Of a stretch of 59,185 nt of DNA, positions 37,707-49,485 are shown one piece after another (positions within the stretch are counted from its first letter, which is position 1; each line of letters begins with the position of its first letter). The notes beneath the pieces are model-generated. The model had not been told where the DNA came from, ran no database searches, and worked only from the letters and a program-made list of their open reading frames with translations. The stretch is from the NCBI GenBank assembly GCA_946885605.1, contig CAMPGR010000006.1:1-59185 (forward strand), given 5' to 3'. Source of the stretch: an uncultured Pseudomonadota bacterium. GTDB lineage: Bacteria; Pseudomonadota; Gammaproteobacteria; Burkholderiales; SG8-41. The position numbers were made by a program, and so were the translations under genes.

Positions 37707-37783
37707 TGGCGCGCCCGGCGGGAGTCGAACCCACGACCTTCGGCTTCGGAGACCGACACTCTATCCAACTGAGCTACGGGCGC
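37707..37783 (-). tRNA. tRNA-Arg (anticodon CCG)
   Basis: 77 nt, with a complete cloverleaf on the minus strand: acceptor GCGCCCG/CGGGCGC, D-arm GCTCAGTTGGATAGAG, anticodon stem TCGGT/GCCGA around the loop CTCCGAA (anticodon CCG, reading CGG), and T-arm GTGGGTTCGACTCCCGC. The discriminator G and the CCA end are encoded (plus-strand tgg at 37707-37709). Confidence 0.97.
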
Positions 37784-37840
37784 GTGGCGTCCACCGATTC
37801 TAGCACGGCGCGCACGTAAGGAGGACTTGAGGATCAAGGT

Positions 37841-37869
37841 TTTACCGAGAAAAGCCTTGCCGCTATAAT
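37841..37869 (+). promoter_or_regulatory. Promoter of the cytochrome c gene
   Basis: TTTACC (37841-37846), 17-bp spacer and TATAAT (37864-37869). The -10 is perfect and the -35 matches TTGACA at four of six positions. It sits 29 bp before the ATG of the cytochrome c gene. Confidence 0.65.
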
Positions 37870-37898
37870 GAGCGCCTTTTTACGCGCAGGATTCCGCG

Positions 37899-38477
37899 AT
37901 GAGCGAGGAGATACACGTCGAGGAGCATTCTTCCCCCGTCAAGACGCCCAAGCAGTTGCTCGTCGTTATCGGCCTCGCGTTCGCTGTCCCGATCGTCGTC
38001 ATCGCCCTGATCGCGAAACTTGCGACGATGAGCGTCGAGCCCGAGACCGCCAATCCGGGTATGAGCGAGGAGGCGATCGCGAAGCGCCTCAAGCCGGTGG
38101 GCGAAGTCGTCGTCATGAGCAAGGAGGAACGGGAAGCGAAGCTCGCGGCGGCGAAGCAGGCGACGCCGCCTCCCGCACCGAAGCCGCAAGCCATCGCAAA
38201 GGCGCCCGCACCCGCCGGGGCCGCGCCCGCCGATACGGGCAAAGGAAAGTCGGTGTACGACAGCGCGTGCGCGGCCTGCCATGCAGCCGGCGTTGCGGGC
38301 GCTCCGCGCTTAGGCGACAAGGCGGCGTGGGCGCCGCGCATCCAGTCCGGGATGGAGACGCTCTATGCGAGCGCGTTGAAGGGCAAGGGTGCGATGCCGC
38401 CGAAGGGCGGAAATCCTTCCCTCCCGGACGCCGACGTCAAGGCGGCGGTGGACTACATGGTGAGCCAGGCGAAATAA
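37899..38477 (+). CDS. Membrane-anchored c-type cytochrome, c5-like
   Basis: 192 residues. Residues about 19-40 are an uncleaved N-terminal membrane helix (LLVVIGLAFAVPIVVIAL). A charged helix and an Ala/Pro/Lys linker (80-112) follow, then a class I cytochrome c domain with the heme motif C124-A-A-C127-H128 and the likely methionine ligand M166 in GAMPPKGG. It is therefore an electron carrier held on the periplasmic face, perhaps linking bc1 and an oxidase. The CxxCH order and c5-like GAPRLGDKAAWAPRI segment fit the cytochrome c5 group. A terminator follows. Confidence 0.9.
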   Translation: MSEEIHVEEHSSPVKTPKQLLVVIGLAFAVPIVVIALIAKLATMSVEPETANPGMSEEAIAKRLKPVGEVVVMSKEEREAKLAAAKQATPPPAPKPQAIAKAPAPAGAAPADTGKGKSVYDSACAACHAAGVAGAPRLGDKAAWAPRIQSGMETLYASALKGKGAMPPKGGNPSLPDADVKAAVDYMVSQAK

Positions 38478-38496
38478 CGCGCGAGTTTCCATGGCG

Positions 38497-38526
38497 AGGC
38501 GCAGGCGCTCTGCGCCTTTTTCTTTT
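38497..38526 (+). terminator. Intrinsic terminator after the cytochrome c gene
   Basis: Stem aggcgcag (38497-38504) with ctgcgcct (38510-38517), a 5-nt loop, then tttttctttt. A good Rho-independent terminator, 20 bp after the cytochrome c stop and 28 bp ahead of the apaH start. Confidence 0.85.
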
Positions 38527-38553
38527 GCAGCGATGAATGAAAGCGGCGCACGC

Positions 38554-39381
38554 ATGAGCACCTACGTGATCGGGGACGTGCAGGGTTGTCATGATCAACT
38601 GCTGCGCCTGCTCGACGCGATCCGCTTCGACCCTCCGCGCGACAGCCTGTGGTTCGTCGGCGACCTCGTGAACCGCGGCCCGCAGTCGCTTGCCGTGGTG
38701 CGCTTCGTCAACGCACTCGGCGAAAGGGCGGTTACCGTGCTCGGCAATCACGATCTCGCGCTCCTCGTCGTGGCGGAGGGCATCAAGCGCCCGCACGCCT
38801 CCGACACATTCGGCGACATACTCGCCGCCCCGGATCGCGATGAACTCCTGCACTGGCTGCGTCATCGGAAGATGATGCACGCGGCGGGAGGCGCTGCGAT
38901 AGTGCACGCCGGTCTTCTTCCGCAATGGAGCGTCGCGCAAGCGCTCGCCCTCGCCGGTGAAGTGGAGCAGGCTCTGCGTGGAGAGCGCTGGCGCGAATTG
39001 CTCCGTCACATGTATGGCAACACTCCCGACCGCTGGGACGAGAGCCTTCGCGGCTTCGATCGGCTGCGCGTCATCATCAACGCCATGACCAGACTGCGGC
39101 TCTGCACGCCCGAAGGTGTGATGGAGTTCTCCCACAAGGGCGGGCTGGAAAACGCGCCGCCAGGATATCTGCCCTGGTTCGACGTGCCGCACCGCGCAAG
39201 CCGCGACACGACGCTCCTCGTGGGTCACTGGGCGGCGCTCGGGCTGCTCGTCCGGCCGGACGTGATCGCCCTCGATACGGGCTGCGTCTGGGGGCGCAAG
39301 CTGACCGCGCTGCGTCTCGAAGACCGCCACATCGCGCACTGCGACTGCAGCGAACTGCTCGGCAAGGCGGGCGAGGACTGA
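38554..39381 (+). CDS. apaH: Symmetrical diadenosine tetraphosphatase ApaH
   Basis: 275 residues from the ATG at 38554. A reading from 38491 would run through the terminator and is rejected. ApaH hydrolyses Ap4A to two ADP and also decaps Np4-RNAs. The calcineurin-like motifs are YVIGDVQGCHDQL, FVGDLVNRGP and LGNHDLALL, with VHAGLLPQW further on, providing metal and phosphate ligands. The C-terminal GHWAALGL and LDTGCVWG segments are family features. It ends 5 bp from the convergent PfkB gene. Confidence 0.95.
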   Translation: MSTYVIGDVQGCHDQLLRLLDAIRFDPPRDSLWFVGDLVNRGPQSLAVVRFVNALGERAVTVLGNHDLALLVVAEGIKRPHASDTFGDILAAPDRDELLHWLRHRKMMHAAGGAAIVHAGLLPQWSVAQALALAGEVEQALRGERWRELLRHMYGNTPDRWDESLRGFDRLRVIINAMTRLRLCTPEGVMEFSHKGGLENAPPGYLPWFDVPHRASRDTTLLVGHWAALGLLVRPDVIALDTGCVWGRKLTALRLEDRHIAHCDCSELLGKAGED

Positions 39382-39386
39382 GGGCG

Positions 39387-40322
39387 CTACCAGAGCGCGA
39401 TGCCGAAGCTCTCCTTGAAGCGCACGCCGATCTCTTCGCGCGTGAAACGGTGATTCTGGCCGCCGCGGCACGCGATCTTGAGGCCGCCGAGTAACGACGC
39501 GAGCCTTCCGGCGAGCGGCCAGTCGAGCCCGGCCGCGATGCCATAGAGCAGGCCCGCACGAAACGCATCCCCGCAACCGGTCGGATCCACCACTTTTTCG
39601 GGCTTGATGCTCGGGATCTCGAATTCGCGGCCGCCGACGCGGATGAGCGCGCCGCGCGCACCGAGCGTCACCACGAATGCCGTCACCTGCTGCGCAAGCT
39701 GCTCGAGCGTTGCCCCGGTGCGCTCCTGCAGCATCCTGCCTTCATAGTCGTTCACCGTGACGTAATCCGCCATGCGCACGAATTCGAGCAGCTCCGGGCC
39801 TAGGAACATCGGTAACCCCTGCCCCGGATCGAACACGTAAGGTATGCCCGATGCGTAGAATTCCTGCGCGTGCTGCAACATGCCGTCGCGCCCGTCGGGA
39901 GCGATGATGCCGAGCGTGACACCGCGCGCGTCGTATACGTGATTCTCGTGGGAGTGGTTCATCGCCCCGGGATGGAACGCGGTGATCTGGTTGTCATCCA
40001 GATCGGTGGTGATGAAGGCCTGTGCGGTGTACGTGCCCGGGATCCGCCTCACGTGCTGCTGGGAGAGTTGCAGCGCTTCCAAGCGGCGCGCGTAAGGCTC
40101 GCAGTCGTCGCCGACGGTGGCCATGATGAGCGGCTCGCCGCCGAGCATGCCGAGCGAGTAGGCGATGTTGCCGGCGCAGCCTCCGAACTCCCGGCGCATG
40201 TCGGGCACGAGAAAGGCGACGTTCAGGATGTGCAGCTGATCCGGCAGGATGTGATTTCTGAAGCGATCGCGAAACACCATTATGGTGTCATAGGCGATCG
40301 ATCCGCAGATGAGGGTCCTCAT
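39387..40322 (-). CDS. PfkB-family carbohydrate/nucleoside kinase
   Basis: 311 residues. PfkB signature 2, DPTGCGDAFRAGLLYG, with the catalytic aspartate, is at about 257-272, and the first signature region MRREFGGCAGNIAYSLGMLG is complete. The pattern resembles adenosine kinase-like bacterial proteins, in which the sugar specificity is not predictable. An RQNHRF-like end (RGGQNHRFTREEI) is common in betaproteobacterial members beside prmA/DUF3426/tpx. Here gcvPB and mscL now separate it from tpx. Confidence 0.88.
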   Translation of the reverse strand: MRTLICGSIAYDTIMVFRDRFRNHILPDQLHILNVAFLVPDMRREFGGCAGNIAYSLGMLGGEPLIMATVGDDCEPYARRLEALQLSQQHVRRIPGTYTAQAFITTDLDDNQITAFHPGAMNHSHENHVYDARGVTLGIIAPDGRDGMLQHAQEFYASGIPYVFDPGQGLPMFLGPELLEFVRMADYVTVNDYEGRMLQERTGATLEQLAQQVTAFVVTLGARGALIRVGGREFEIPSIKPEKVVDPTGCGDAFRAGLLYGIAAGLDWPLAGRLASLLGGLKIACRGGQNHRFTREEIGVRFKESFGIALW

Positions 40323-40393
40323 AACGATGCGTGTCGGGTCGGTGTAAGATTATAGCCGCTCACCTGCCCCTCAACGCACGAAGGAGGTTCGAC

Positions 40394-40819
40394 ATGTTCA
40401 AGGAGTTCAAGGAGTTCGCGATGCGCGGCAATGTCGTCGACATGGCGGTGGGCATCATCATCGGCGCCGCGTTCGGCAAGATCGTGGATTCGCTGGTGAA
40501 GGACGTCATCATGCCGCCGATCGGCCTGGTCCTCGGCAAAGTCGACTTCTCCAACCTCTTCATCGTGCTCAAGCAGGGCACCACACCGGGACCACACCTC
40601 ACGGTGGATGCGGCGCAAAAGGCGGGGGCGGTCACCTTCAACTACGGGCTGTTCATCAATCAGGTGATCAGCTTTCTGATCATCGCGTTCGCGGTGTTCC
40701 TGCTGATCCGCGCGATCAACCGGCTGCGTCGGACAGAGGAGGAAAAGGCGGCCGCCCCGCCGCCGCCTCCCGAAGAAATCGCGTTGCTGCGCGAAATCCG
40801 CGACGCCCTCAAGCGGTAA
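40394..40819 (+). CDS. mscL: Large-conductance mechanosensitive channel MscL
   Basis: 141 residues, AAGGAGG ahead of the ATG. A pentameric inner-membrane channel that opens under hypo-osmotic shock. The N-terminal [19 protein letters not shown] helix and first transmembrane helix with the glycine-rich [14 protein letters not shown] are exact family features; the second helix is [20 protein letters not shown]. The cytoplasmic helix ends [12 protein letters not shown]. The proline stretch between them is longer than in E. coli. It diverges from the PfkB gene and faces gcvPB. Confidence 0.96.
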   Translation: MFKEFKEFAMRGNVVDMAVGIIIGAAFGKIVDSLVKDVIMPPIGLVLGKVDFSNLFIVLKQGTTPGPHLTVDAAQKAGAVTFNYGLFINQVISFLIIAFAVFLLIRAINRLRRTEEEKAAAPPPPPEEIALLREIRDALKR

Positions 40820-40849
40820 GCGAAATCGCCGAGGAACGGGCGGCGCAAA

Positions 40850-42313
40850 TCAACCAGCTGTGTGATCCGAAGGCCGCCATGCGAGATCGAGATCGCGCGC
40901 GGCCTTGACGTCATCCAGGCGCTTCACCGGGGTCGTGTGCGGCGCGCTCTTCACGAGTCCGGGGTTCTCGCGCGCTTCGACGAGGATCTCTTTCATCGCC
41001 GCCACAAACGCGTCGAGCGTCTCCTTGGACTCCGTTTCCGTAGGCTCGATCAGCAGGCACTCGGGAACGAGCAGCGGAAAATAGCTCGTCGGCGCATGAA
41101 AGCCTTTGTCGAGGAGGCGCTTCGCCACGTCCATCGCCGAGACGCCGGTTTCGTCCTTCAGGCGCTTTAGCGTGACGATGAATTCGTGGCTCGCCCGGCG
41201 CGCGGGATAAGCGACATCGAAACCGGCGCGCTTCAACTCCACCATGAGATAGTTCGCATTGAGCGTGGCGAAATCGGCAACCCGGCGCATGCCTTCAGCG
41301 CCGAGGAGGCGCGCATAAACATACGCGCGCAGCAGCACGCCGGCATTTCCCAGGTGCGCGGCGAGCCGGCCGATGGAAAGCGGCACGTCGTTTTCATCGA
41401 GGAGCCGATATTCGTCCTTATGCTGCGCCACGATCGGCAGCGGCAGGAACGGCGCGAGCCGCGATGAGACGCCCACCGGCCCTGCGCCCGGCCCGCCTCC
41501 GCCGTGCGGCGTCGAGAACGTCTTGTGCAGATTGATATGGATCGCATCGAATTTCATATCGGCCGGCTTCACGCGGCCCAGAATCGCATTGAGGTTCGCG
41601 CCGTCGTAATAGAGGAGTCCGCCCGCGCGGTGCACGGTTTCCGCCATCTCGACGATGCTTTTCTCGAAAACACCGAGCGTGGACGGGTTGGTGAGCATGA
41701 GTCCCGCAGTCTGCGGGCCGACCGCCGCAGCGAGTGCCGCAAGGTCAACGTTGCCGTCCGCGCCGGTGCGAATCTCGCGCACCGTGTAGCCGCACATGAC
41801 GGCGGTGGCCGGGTTGGTGCCGTGCGCGGCATCGGGCACCAGGATCTCGCGCCGCGCGGTGTCCCCGCGCGAATCGTGATAGGCGCGGATCATCGCCACG
41901 CCGGCGAATTCGCCCTGCGCGCCGGCCATCGGCGCGAGGCTCACGGCCGCCATGCCGGTCACTTCCTTCAGCATTTCCTGCAGCTCGAACATGCAGGCGA
42001 GGAACCCCTGCCCCGTGTCATCCGGCGCGGCCGGGTGGCGCGCGAGGAACTGCGGCAGCATCGCGGCTGCGTTGCACGCCCGCGGGTTGTATTTCATGGT
42101 GCACGAGCCGAGCGGGTAGAAGTGCGTGTCGATCGAGAAGTTCTTCTGCGACAGGCTCGTGTAGTGTCGTACGGCATCCAGCTCGGACACTTCGGGCAGG
42201 CGCGGCGGCCGCGTGCGCAGAAAATGCTGCGGTATCGCCGCGCGCTCTCCCGGGCGGCGCGGCGCCTGGCTCGCGTTACGGCGCCCGGGCCGCGACCGCT
42301 CGAAGATCAGCAT
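40850..42313 (-). CDS. gcvPB: Glycine dehydrogenase (decarboxylating) subunit 2
   Basis: 487 residues. It is the PLP-bearing half of the split P protein, which decarboxylates glycine and loads the aminomethyl group on GcvH. The PLP lysine is K264 in [21 protein letters not shown], listed here with the lysine in HKTFS. The start [17 protein letters not shown] and [14 protein letters not shown] are typical. It begins directly after the tpx stop with no spacer, so its translation is coupled to tpx, and it is separated from gcvPA by that gene. It converges with mscL. Confidence 0.95.
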   Translation of the reverse strand: MLIFERSRPGRRNASQAPRRPGERAAIPQHFLRTRPPRLPEVSELDAVRHYTSLSQKNFSIDTHFYPLGSCTMKYNPRACNAAAMLPQFLARHPAAPDDTGQGFLACMFELQEMLKEVTGMAAVSLAPMAGAQGEFAGVAMIRAYHDSRGDTARREILVPDAAHGTNPATAVMCGYTVREIRTGADGNVDLAALAAAVGPQTAGLMLTNPSTLGVFEKSIVEMAETVHRAGGLLYYDGANLNAILGRVKPADMKFDAIHINLHKTFSTPHGGGGPGAGPVGVSSRLAPFLPLPIVAQHKDEYRLLDENDVPLSIGRLAAHLGNAGVLLRAYVYARLLGAEGMRRVADFATLNANYLMVELKRAGFDVAYPARRASHEFIVTLKRLKDETGVSAMDVAKRLLDKGFHAPTSYFPLLVPECLLIEPTETESKETLDAFVAAMKEILVEARENPGLVKSAPHTTPVKRLDDVKAARDLDLAWRPSDHTAG

Positions 42314-42814
42314 CTACTTCAGCGCAGCGAGCGCCCCGTCGTAATCCGGCTCGTTCTTGATCTCCGATACGAGCTGGGAATGCAGCACGCAATTGTTCTC
42401 GTCCAGCACCACGACGGCGCGCGCGGTCAACCCTTTCAGCGGGCCGTCGGTGATGTCCACACCATACTTTGCGTGAAAGTCGCGGCCGCGGACGGTCGAG
42501 AGCGGCACCACGTTGTTGATGCCCTCCGCCCCGCAGAAGCGGTTCATGGCGAAGGGCAGGTCCGCCGAGATCACGAGCACGGCGGTATTCGGCATGCTGC
42601 TTGCGCGCTCGTTGAAAATGCGCGTCGATTTGGCGCACACCGGCGTATCGAGGCTCGGGACGATGTTGAGCACCTTGCGCTTGCCCGCGAAGTCCTTGAG
42701 GCTCACGTCCTTCAAGTCCTTGCTGGTCAAAGTGAAATCGGGGGCGGCAGCGCCTTTCGCGGGAAGATTTCCTGCAACACCGATCGGGTTACCGCCGAGC
42801 GTTACGTTCGCCAT
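42314..42814 (-). CDS. tpx: Thiol peroxidase Tpx
   Basis: 166 residues, an atypical 2-Cys peroxiredoxin that reduces hydrogen peroxide and alkyl hydroperoxides with thioredoxin. The peroxidatic cysteine is C60 in [13 protein letters not shown] and the resolving cysteine C94 in NRFCGAEG, spaced as in E. coli Tpx. The gene lies between the two halves of the glycine decarboxylase, 21 bp after gcvPA and immediately before gcvPB, which is an uncommon place. The ancestral setting is probably the DUF3426-tpx-PfkB order. Confidence 0.96.
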   Translation of the reverse strand: MANVTLGGNPIGVAGNLPAKGAAAPDFTLTSKDLKDVSLKDFAGKRKVLNIVPSLDTPVCAKSTRIFNERASSMPNTAVLVISADLPFAMNRFCGAEGINNVVPLSTVRGRDFHAKYGVDITDGPLKGLTARAVVVLDENNCVLHSQLVSEIKNEPDYDGALAALK

Positions 42815-42835
42815 GCTGTTCCAGCCTCCATCGGG

Positions 42836-44230
<1,395 letters not shown>

Positions 44231-44241
44231 ACGATCGCGCT

Positions 44242-44631
44242 TCAGTGCTTCTCGGCCTCGGCCATCTTGCGGTACGCCGCTGCGTCGAGCAGGCTCGCAA
44301 GCTCCGCGGGATCGTCCGGCCTGATCCTGAACATCCATGCGCCGTAGGGATCCTGGTTCACTTTCTCCGGCGCGTCCGCGAGCTCGGTATTGGCGGCAAC
44401 CACTTCACCAGCGACGGGCGCGTAGATGTCGGCGGCCGCCTTCACCGATTCGATGACGCCGCACTCCTCGCCCTGTTTCAGCTTGCGGCCCACCGCCGGG
44501 CTTTCGACGAAGACCACGTCGCCCAGCATTTCCTGCGCGTGAAACGTGATGCCGATCGTCACGGTGCCGTCCGCTTCCTGTCGCGCCCACTCGTGGCTGC
44601 TCGTGTATCTGAGGTCATCAGGCGTCGTCAT
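44242..44631 (-). CDS. gcvH: Glycine cleavage system H protein
   Basis: 129 residues. It carries the aminomethyl group between P, T and L proteins on lipoyl lysine K64 ([13 protein letters not shown]). The domain begins [10 protein letters not shown] and includes [17 protein letters not shown]. GcvH is also the entry point for lipoate in many bacteria. The gene is 27 bp after gcvT and 11 bp before gcvPA, in the classical order. No lipoyl ligase is near. Confidence 0.96.
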   Translation of the reverse strand: MTTPDDLRYTSSHEWARQEADGTVTIGITFHAQEMLGDVVFVESPAVGRKLKQGEECGVIESVKAAADIYAPVAGEVVAANTELADAPEKVNQDPYGAWMFRIRPDDPAELASLLDAAAYRKMAEAEKH

Positions 44632-44658
44632 CGTTCTCCCCGTTCATCAGGTCGCATA

Positions 44659-45753
44659 TCACACCTTGACACGTATTGTCCCATGGCGGACGAACGGCAG
44701 CTTCACCACCCGTGCGGGCAGCCACTTGTCGCGTAGGCCGACTTCGACGGTCTCCCCCGGCGCCACCCCATCCGGCACTCGGGCGAGCGCGATCGAGCGC
44801 TCCATGGTGGGCGAAAAGCCGCCGCTCGTCACAACGCCCGCTCCGGCGGCATGGCGCAGCGGCTGGTGCGCGCGCATGACACCGCGTTCGAGGAGCAGCA
44901 GCCCCACAAAATGGTTGCGAGGCGCCCGGCGAACGAGTGCCGCCTTGCCGATGAAATCCCGTGGCGGCGCGAGATCGACCGTCCACCCGAGTCCCGACTC
45001 GAACGGCGTCACCGTTTCGTCCATGTCCTGCCCGTAGAGGTTCATCCCGGCCTCCAAGCGCAGCGTGTCCCGGGCGCCCAGTCCCGCAGGTCGCACGCCT
45101 TGCGTGCACAAGGCCCTCCATACATCCGCCGCCCGCTCGCCGGGAAGCACGATCTCGAATCCGTCTTCGCCCGTGTATCCCGTGCGCGAGAAGAACATCT
45201 TGTCCACTTCTGCCGCATGGAAGGGTTGAAGCGGCGCGGTCGCCTCCCGCACTTGCGGCAGTGCACGCCAGGTTTTCTCGCGCGCATGGGGGCCCTGCAC
45301 CGCGATCAGCGCAAGCTCCCGGCGCGGCGCGATCTCCACCGCCGCGGCGCGCTCGGCTCTTTGCGCCTCGAGCCACGCGCGGTCCTTCTCGGCGGCTGCA
45401 GCATTGACGACGACGCGAAAGCGTTCCGGGGCGAGGTGATACACGATGAGATCGTCGAGCACCCCGCCGTCGGGGTTCAGCATGCACGAATAAAGCGCCT
45501 TGCCCGGCTCGCGCAGTTTTGCCACGTCATTGGCGAGCACGTGGCGCAGGAAATCACGTGCCGCGTTGCCCAGGACGTCGACGGCAAGCATGTGCGAGAC
45601 ATCGAACATGCCGGCATCGTGCCGCACGGCGTGGTGCTCCACGATCTGAGAGCCGTAATGCAGGGGCATGTCCCAACCGGCGAACGGCACCATCTTCGCG
45701 CCGGCGGCGCGATGTAGAGCGTTCAGCGATGTGGCGCGCAGCGCGTCGGCCAT
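44659..45753 (-). CDS. gcvT: Glycine cleavage system T protein (aminomethyltransferase)
   Basis: 364 residues. It releases ammonia from the aminomethyl-lipoyl H protein and makes 5,10-methylenetetrahydrofolate. The start [20 protein letters not shown] and the folate site [18 protein letters not shown] with the [15 protein letters not shown] stretch are complete. It starts only 11 bp after the DUF3426 gene, so it has no leader for its own regulation; no glycine riboswitch can fit. The upstream frame seems to extend into the DUF3426 gene but is a shadow. Confidence 0.96.
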   Translation of the reverse strand: MADALRATSLNALHRAAGAKMVPFAGWDMPLHYGSQIVEHHAVRHDAGMFDVSHMLAVDVLGNAARDFLRHVLANDVAKLREPGKALYSCMLNPDGGVLDDLIVYHLAPERFRVVVNAAAAEKDRAWLEAQRAERAAAVEIAPRRELALIAVQGPHAREKTWRALPQVREATAPLQPFHAAEVDKMFFSRTGYTGEDGFEIVLPGERAADVWRALCTQGVRPAGLGARDTLRLEAGMNLYGQDMDETVTPFESGLGWTVDLAPPRDFIGKAALVRRAPRNHFVGLLLLERGVMRAHQPLRHAAGAGVVTSGGFSPTMERSIALARVPDGVAPGETVEVGLRDKWLPARVVKLPFVRHGTIRVKV

Positions 45754-45764
45754 GTGCGGACTTC

Positions 45765-46691
45765 TCAGCGTGATAGGGCAGGCAGGAGATCGAGACGGAA
45801 ACCTGCCGCGTTCAGATCGCCTGTATCGAGATCGAGGCGGACGGTGATCTCGGCTTTGGCAGGAAAGCCCGCGTCCGCGTCGCGCGGGGGCTCGAGGTAT
45901 TCGTGCGGCAGGAATACGCGTCGCGCGAGCGTGTGCTCGCGCGTATCCGTGAGGACGAGATCGAGCGCGGGGTAGGCCAGGTCGTAGTCGGCATGATTGC
46001 GGAGCGTGGCGGTGAGCTCGATCAGCCCCGGCCGCGACGGATCGATGCTCTGCAGATCCGAAGCTTCGATGTTGATGAGCCGCGGGCGCTGTGGCAGCGG
46101 CACCTCGCAGTCGAGCGCCTCGCACATGCCGACAACGACAGGCTTGAGCGGACGATAGTGTGCCGCGAGGTCGCCGCGGTAGAAATAGGCCGCCTGTGCA
46201 GCCAGCGTCACGACGAGAAGCACGCTGCCGAACGTCCAGGCCCGGAGCCCCCGGCGGCGCGCGGCATGCGCCTGCTGCAGAAATAGCGCGTCGGCGCCGA
46301 GTGGGGGCGATGCGCTCGCGCCGTGTTCGACGCGCGGCGCGGGCCTTGGTGACGCGGATTCCGCCGAGACGTTCGGCTGCGCCGTTTCCGCACGCGGCAG
46401 CGCGTGGGCTGCTGCAAACCGGAACCCCGGCGGCACGGGCGGTATCGCGGGCGGCGGTGGTGCGGGCGTCGACCGTGTTGCCGGACCCGGCGCCGCAGGT
46501 GTTCGCGGTTCTTGTCCTGGCGTGCTTTGAATCTCGTGGGCCGGCAGCTCCGGCAAGCTCGCAAGATCCTTGAACCCGTCGAACACCGCCGTGCAACGGC
46601 CGCAGCGCACCGTGCCCTGCCGCGCCTGCAGCTGTTGAGCCGCGACGCGGAAGAGCGTCGAGCAGGCCGGGCAGCGTGTCACCAGCGACAT
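45765..46691 (-). CDS. DUF3426 zinc-ribbon membrane protein
   Basis: 308 residues from the ATG at 46691, 8 bp after prmA; a GTG at 46703 overlapping the prmA stop is the alternative. The N-terminal zinc ribbon has two CxxC pairs ([12 protein letters not shown] and [10 protein letters not shown]), the MJ0042/DUF3426 mark. Residues 45-155 are a proline/alanine-rich linker, then a membrane helix ([20 protein letters not shown]) and a periplasmic domain with an Ig-like appearance. Function unknown; the position after prmA is conserved in betaproteobacteria. Confidence 0.88.
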   Translation of the reverse strand: MSLVTRCPACSTLFRVAAQQLQARQGTVRCGRCTAVFDGFKDLASLPELPAHEIQSTPGQEPRTPAAPGPATRSTPAPPPPAIPPVPPGFRFAAAHALPRAETAQPNVSAESASPRPAPRVEHGASASPPLGADALFLQQAHAARRRGLRAWTFGSVLLVVTLAAQAAYFYRGDLAAHYRPLKPVVVGMCEALDCEVPLPQRPRLINIEASDLQSIDPSRPGLIELTATLRNHADYDLAYPALDLVLTDTREHTLARRVFLPHEYLEPPRDADAGFPAKAEITVRLDLDTGDLNAAGFRLDLLPALSR

Positions 46692-46699
46692 CGTGTGCC

Positions 46700-47593
46700 T
46701 CACCGGTCCTTCCGCACGCCACCCAGCATCGCCCAGCCCTCCTCATGCTCGATCTCATCCATCATGAATCCGTCGGCATAGGCGGCGCGAACGTCATCCG
46801 CCTGCTCGGCAAGGATGCCGGAAAGCGAAATTCGCCCGCCCGGCGCGGTTAGCTTGGTGAGCAGCGGCGCAAGCACGATCAACGGACGGGCGAGGATGTT
46901 GGCGACGACAAGTTGTGCGGGCTCTTCTCCCGCATCGTGACTGCAGACGAGCCCGTCCACCCGATTTTGCATAGCGTTGTGCCGTGCCGCAACCACCGCC
47001 TGCTCGTCGATATCCACCGCTCGCACGGCCCGCGCGCCGAGCTTGAGCGCGGCGATGGCGAGGATTCCCGATCCACAGCCGAAATCGATTGCCGTTTCAC
47101 CCCCGCGCACGTGCGCTTCCAGCCATCGCAGGCACAGTCGCGTGCTCGGATGTGTGCCGGTGCCGAAAGCGAGACCCGGGTCGAGCACGATATTGAGCGC
47201 CTCGGGGTGCGGAGGCGTGTGCCAGCTCGGCACGATCCACAGCCGCGCAGAAACCTGGATGGGAGCGAATTGCCGCTGGCTCTCGCGCACCCAGTCGCGA
47301 TCATCGACCGGCTCGACGTGATAAGGAATCCCCGGAGCCACGTCCGACGATCGCGAGGCCTCCTCGAGGATCGCGCCCGGATGCACCTCCGGCGGAAAGA
47401 GCGCCCGCAGGCGCTGGCGCGGCCACGCGGCCGCGGGCTGCGCGGCGGCTCCTGAATAGAGCGGCGATTCGTGCGTGGTTCCGGCCGCCGCGTCGGTCAC
47501 GTCGACAGCGAGCGCGCCCGCCTCGAGCAGCGCATCGCCCAACCGCTCCGCGATTGCGGCATCGACCTCCAGCACGACGGCGAGCCAAGGCAT
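46700..47593 (-). CDS. prmA: Ribosomal protein L11 methyltransferase
   Basis: 297 residues. PrmA trimethylates L11 at several lysines and the N-terminus. The SAM motif is [20 protein letters not shown], the substrate-side pattern is [20 protein letters not shown], and [17 protein letters not shown] carries the NI-type motif. The N-terminal domain with [14 protein letters not shown] binds L11. It starts 11 bp after accC. Its coding reading extends upstream into the accC region in appearance only. Confidence 0.95.
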   Translation of the reverse strand: MPWLAVVLEVDAAIAERLGDALLEAGALAVDVTDAAAGTTHESPLYSGAAAQPAAAWPRQRLRALFPPEVHPGAILEEASRSSDVAPGIPYHVEPVDDRDWVRESQRQFAPIQVSARLWIVPSWHTPPHPEALNIVLDPGLAFGTGTHPSTRLCLRWLEAHVRGGETAIDFGCGSGILAIAALKLGARAVRAVDIDEQAVVAARHNAMQNRVDGLVCSHDAGEEPAQLVVANILARPLIVLAPLLTKLTAPGGRISLSGILAEQADDVRAAYADGFMMDEIEHEEGWAMLGGVRKDR

Positions 47594-47604
47594 CGTGCCT
47601 GAAA

Positions 47605-48960
47605 TTACTCCTCCCGCGCCATCTGCGCGAGCTTTCCTTCGAGGTAATGGATGCTCGTGCCGCCGCGCCGGAACGCCGCATCGTGCAGCAGCTCCTGATG
47701 CAGCGGCAGATTGGTCCGTATGCCCTCGATCGCCGTCTCCGATAGCGCGATATGCAGGCGCTCGAGCGCCTGCTCCCGCGTGTCGCCATACGCGATGATC
47801 TTCCCGAGCAGCGAGTCGTAATACGGCGGCACGAGATAGCCGTTGTAGGCGTGGGTATCGACCCGGATGCCGGGACCGCCCGGCATGTGGAGCGAGGTGA
47901 TGCGCCCCGGGGACGGCGTGAACTTGTAGGGGTCCTCGGCGTTGATTCGACACTCGATGGCGTGGCCCTTCACCTGCACGTCGCGCTGCTTCAAGGGGAG
48001 CTTCTCCCCGGCCGCAATGCGTATCTGCAGCTGCACGATATCGAGCCCGGTAACCATCTCGGTGACCGGATGCTCGACCTGCAACCGGGTATTCATCTCG
48101 ATGAAGTAGAACTCGTCGTTCTCGTACAGGAATTCGAACGTGCCGGCTCCCGTGTAACCGATCCTGCGGCACGCCTCCGCGCAGCGCTCTGCGATGCGCA
48201 GCCGTGCGCGCGAGGGCAGCAGCGGCGCCGGCGCCTCCTCGATCACCTTCTGGTGGCGCCGCTGCATCGAGCAGTCGCGGTCGCCGAGATGAAGCGCGTT
48301 CTTGTGCTTGTCCGCGATCACCTGGACTTCGATATGGCGCGGATTCTCCAGAAACTTCTCGATGTAGACCGCAGGATTGCCGAAGGCCGCCTGCGCTTCC
48401 GTGCGGGTGGTTTGGACCGCATTGAGGAGCGCTGCCTCGGTATGGACGATGCGCATGCCGCGCCCGCCGCCGCCGCCCGCCGACTTGATGATGAGCGGGT
48501 AGCCGATGCTGCGCGCGATACGAACGATCTCCTTGGGCTCTTCCGGCAGCGCTTCGTCCATGCCGGGCACCACCGGCACGCCGGCCTTCTTCATGGCGTT
48601 CTTCGCGCTCACCTTGTCGCCCATGAGCCGTATGGTCTGGGGGCTCGGGCCGATGAAGACGAAGCCGCTTTGTTCGACGCGCTCCGCGAAATCGGCATTC
48701 TCCGCGAGGAAGCCGTAACCGGGATGGATCGCTTCTGCGTCGGTCACCTCGGCCGCGCTGATGATGGCCGGTATGTTGAGGTAGCTCCCCGCCGAGGGCG
48801 CCGGGCCGATGCACACCGATTCATCCGCGAGCCGCACATATTTCGCGTTCGCGTCGGCCTCGGAATGGACGACGACCGTCTTGATGCCCATTTCGCGGCA
48901 CGCGCGCTGGATCCGCAGCGCCACCTCGCCGCGGTTGGCGATAAGCACCTTTTCGAACAT
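47605..48960 (-). CDS. accC: Acetyl-CoA carboxylase biotin carboxylase subunit
   Basis: 451 residues, the 450-residue ACC type, not the fused methylcrotonyl-CoA alpha subunit. It carboxylates biotin on AccB using ATP and bicarbonate. [20 protein letters not shown] begins the ATP-grasp fold; [14 protein letters not shown] is the glycine-rich lid and [17 protein letters not shown] the active-site loop with the catalytic Glu and Arg. It follows accB by 60 bp. Confidence 0.97.
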   Translation of the reverse strand: MFEKVLIANRGEVALRIQRACREMGIKTVVVHSEADANAKYVRLADESVCIGPAPSAGSYLNIPAIISAAEVTDAEAIHPGYGFLAENADFAERVEQSGFVFIGPSPQTIRLMGDKVSAKNAMKKAGVPVVPGMDEALPEEPKEIVRIARSIGYPLIIKSAGGGGGRGMRIVHTEAALLNAVQTTRTEAQAAFGNPAVYIEKFLENPRHIEVQVIADKHKNALHLGDRDCSMQRRHQKVIEEAPAPLLPSRARLRIAERCAEACRRIGYTGAGTFEFLYENDEFYFIEMNTRLQVEHPVTEMVTGLDIVQLQIRIAAGEKLPLKQRDVQVKGHAIECRINAEDPYKFTPSPGRITSLHMPGGPGIRVDTHAYNGYLVPPYYDSLLGKIIAYGDTREQALERLHIALSETAIEGIRTNLPLHQELLHDAAFRRGGTSIHYLEGKLAQMAREE

Positions 48961-49020
48961 CAGGAATGCAAACTGCGCAAGGCAGCGGCGGAAGGCACGT
49001 CAAACCTTCTCATGGTTCCG

Positions 49021-49476
49021 TCAGCCGATGATCATGAGCGGCTGGCCGTATTCCACCGGCTGGCCGTTCTCGACCAATATCGCCTTCACGACGCCGTCGT
49101 GGTCGGACTCGATTTCGTTCAGCAGCTTCATCGCTTCGATGATGCACACGGTCTCCCCCGCCTTGACCGTCGTGCCGAGCTCAACGAACGGCTTCGCGCC
49201 GGGCGCGGACGCGCGATAGAACGTCCCGACCATCGGCGACTTGACGACCTCGCCTTCGGCCACGGGAGGCGCGCCGGCGGCTGCCTCCGGCGCTATAGCC
49301 GGCGGTGTGCCGGGGGCCACAACGCCGGTGACCGGCCCACTCGTCGTCACGGTTGCCTGCGGCGCCGGCGTGCCGCGGCTGATTCGCACCTTTTCTTCTC
49401 CCTCGGTGATCTCGAGTTCGGCTATGCCCGACTGCTGCACCAGATCGATGAGTGTCTTGAGCTTCCTCAGATCCAT
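49021..49476 (-). CDS. accB: Acetyl-CoA carboxylase biotin carboxyl carrier protein
   Basis: 151 residues. The biotin is carried on K117 in the [11 protein letters not shown] motif. The N-terminal helical part [20 protein letters not shown] is the AccC-binding segment, and an Ala/Pro linker (about 37-75) joins it to the biotinyl domain, which starts [11 protein letters not shown]. It lies 9 bp after aroQ, as in many proteobacteria. The carboxyltransferase subunits accA and accD are not in the window. Confidence 0.97.
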   Translation of the reverse strand: MDLRKLKTLIDLVQQSGIAELEITEGEEKVRISRGTPAPQATVTTSGPVTGVVAPGTPPAIAPEAAAGAPPVAEGEVVKSPMVGTFYRASAPGAKPFVELGTTVKAGETVCIIEAMKLLNEIESDHDGVVKAILVENGQPVEYGQPLMIIG

Positions 49477-49485
49477 TGGGTCTCC

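Noticed and set aside
45741..45770. Possible glycine riboswitch upstream of gcvT
   Set aside because: Only 11 bp separate DUF3426 and gcvT, too short for the aptamers.
44659..46758. Apparent 699-residue fusion to gcvT
   Set aside because: The N-terminal part is the wrong frame of the DUF3426 gene; gcvT begins at 45753.
46700..48814. Apparent 704-residue fusion to prmA
   Set aside because: The N-terminal part is the wrong frame of accC; prmA begins at 47593.
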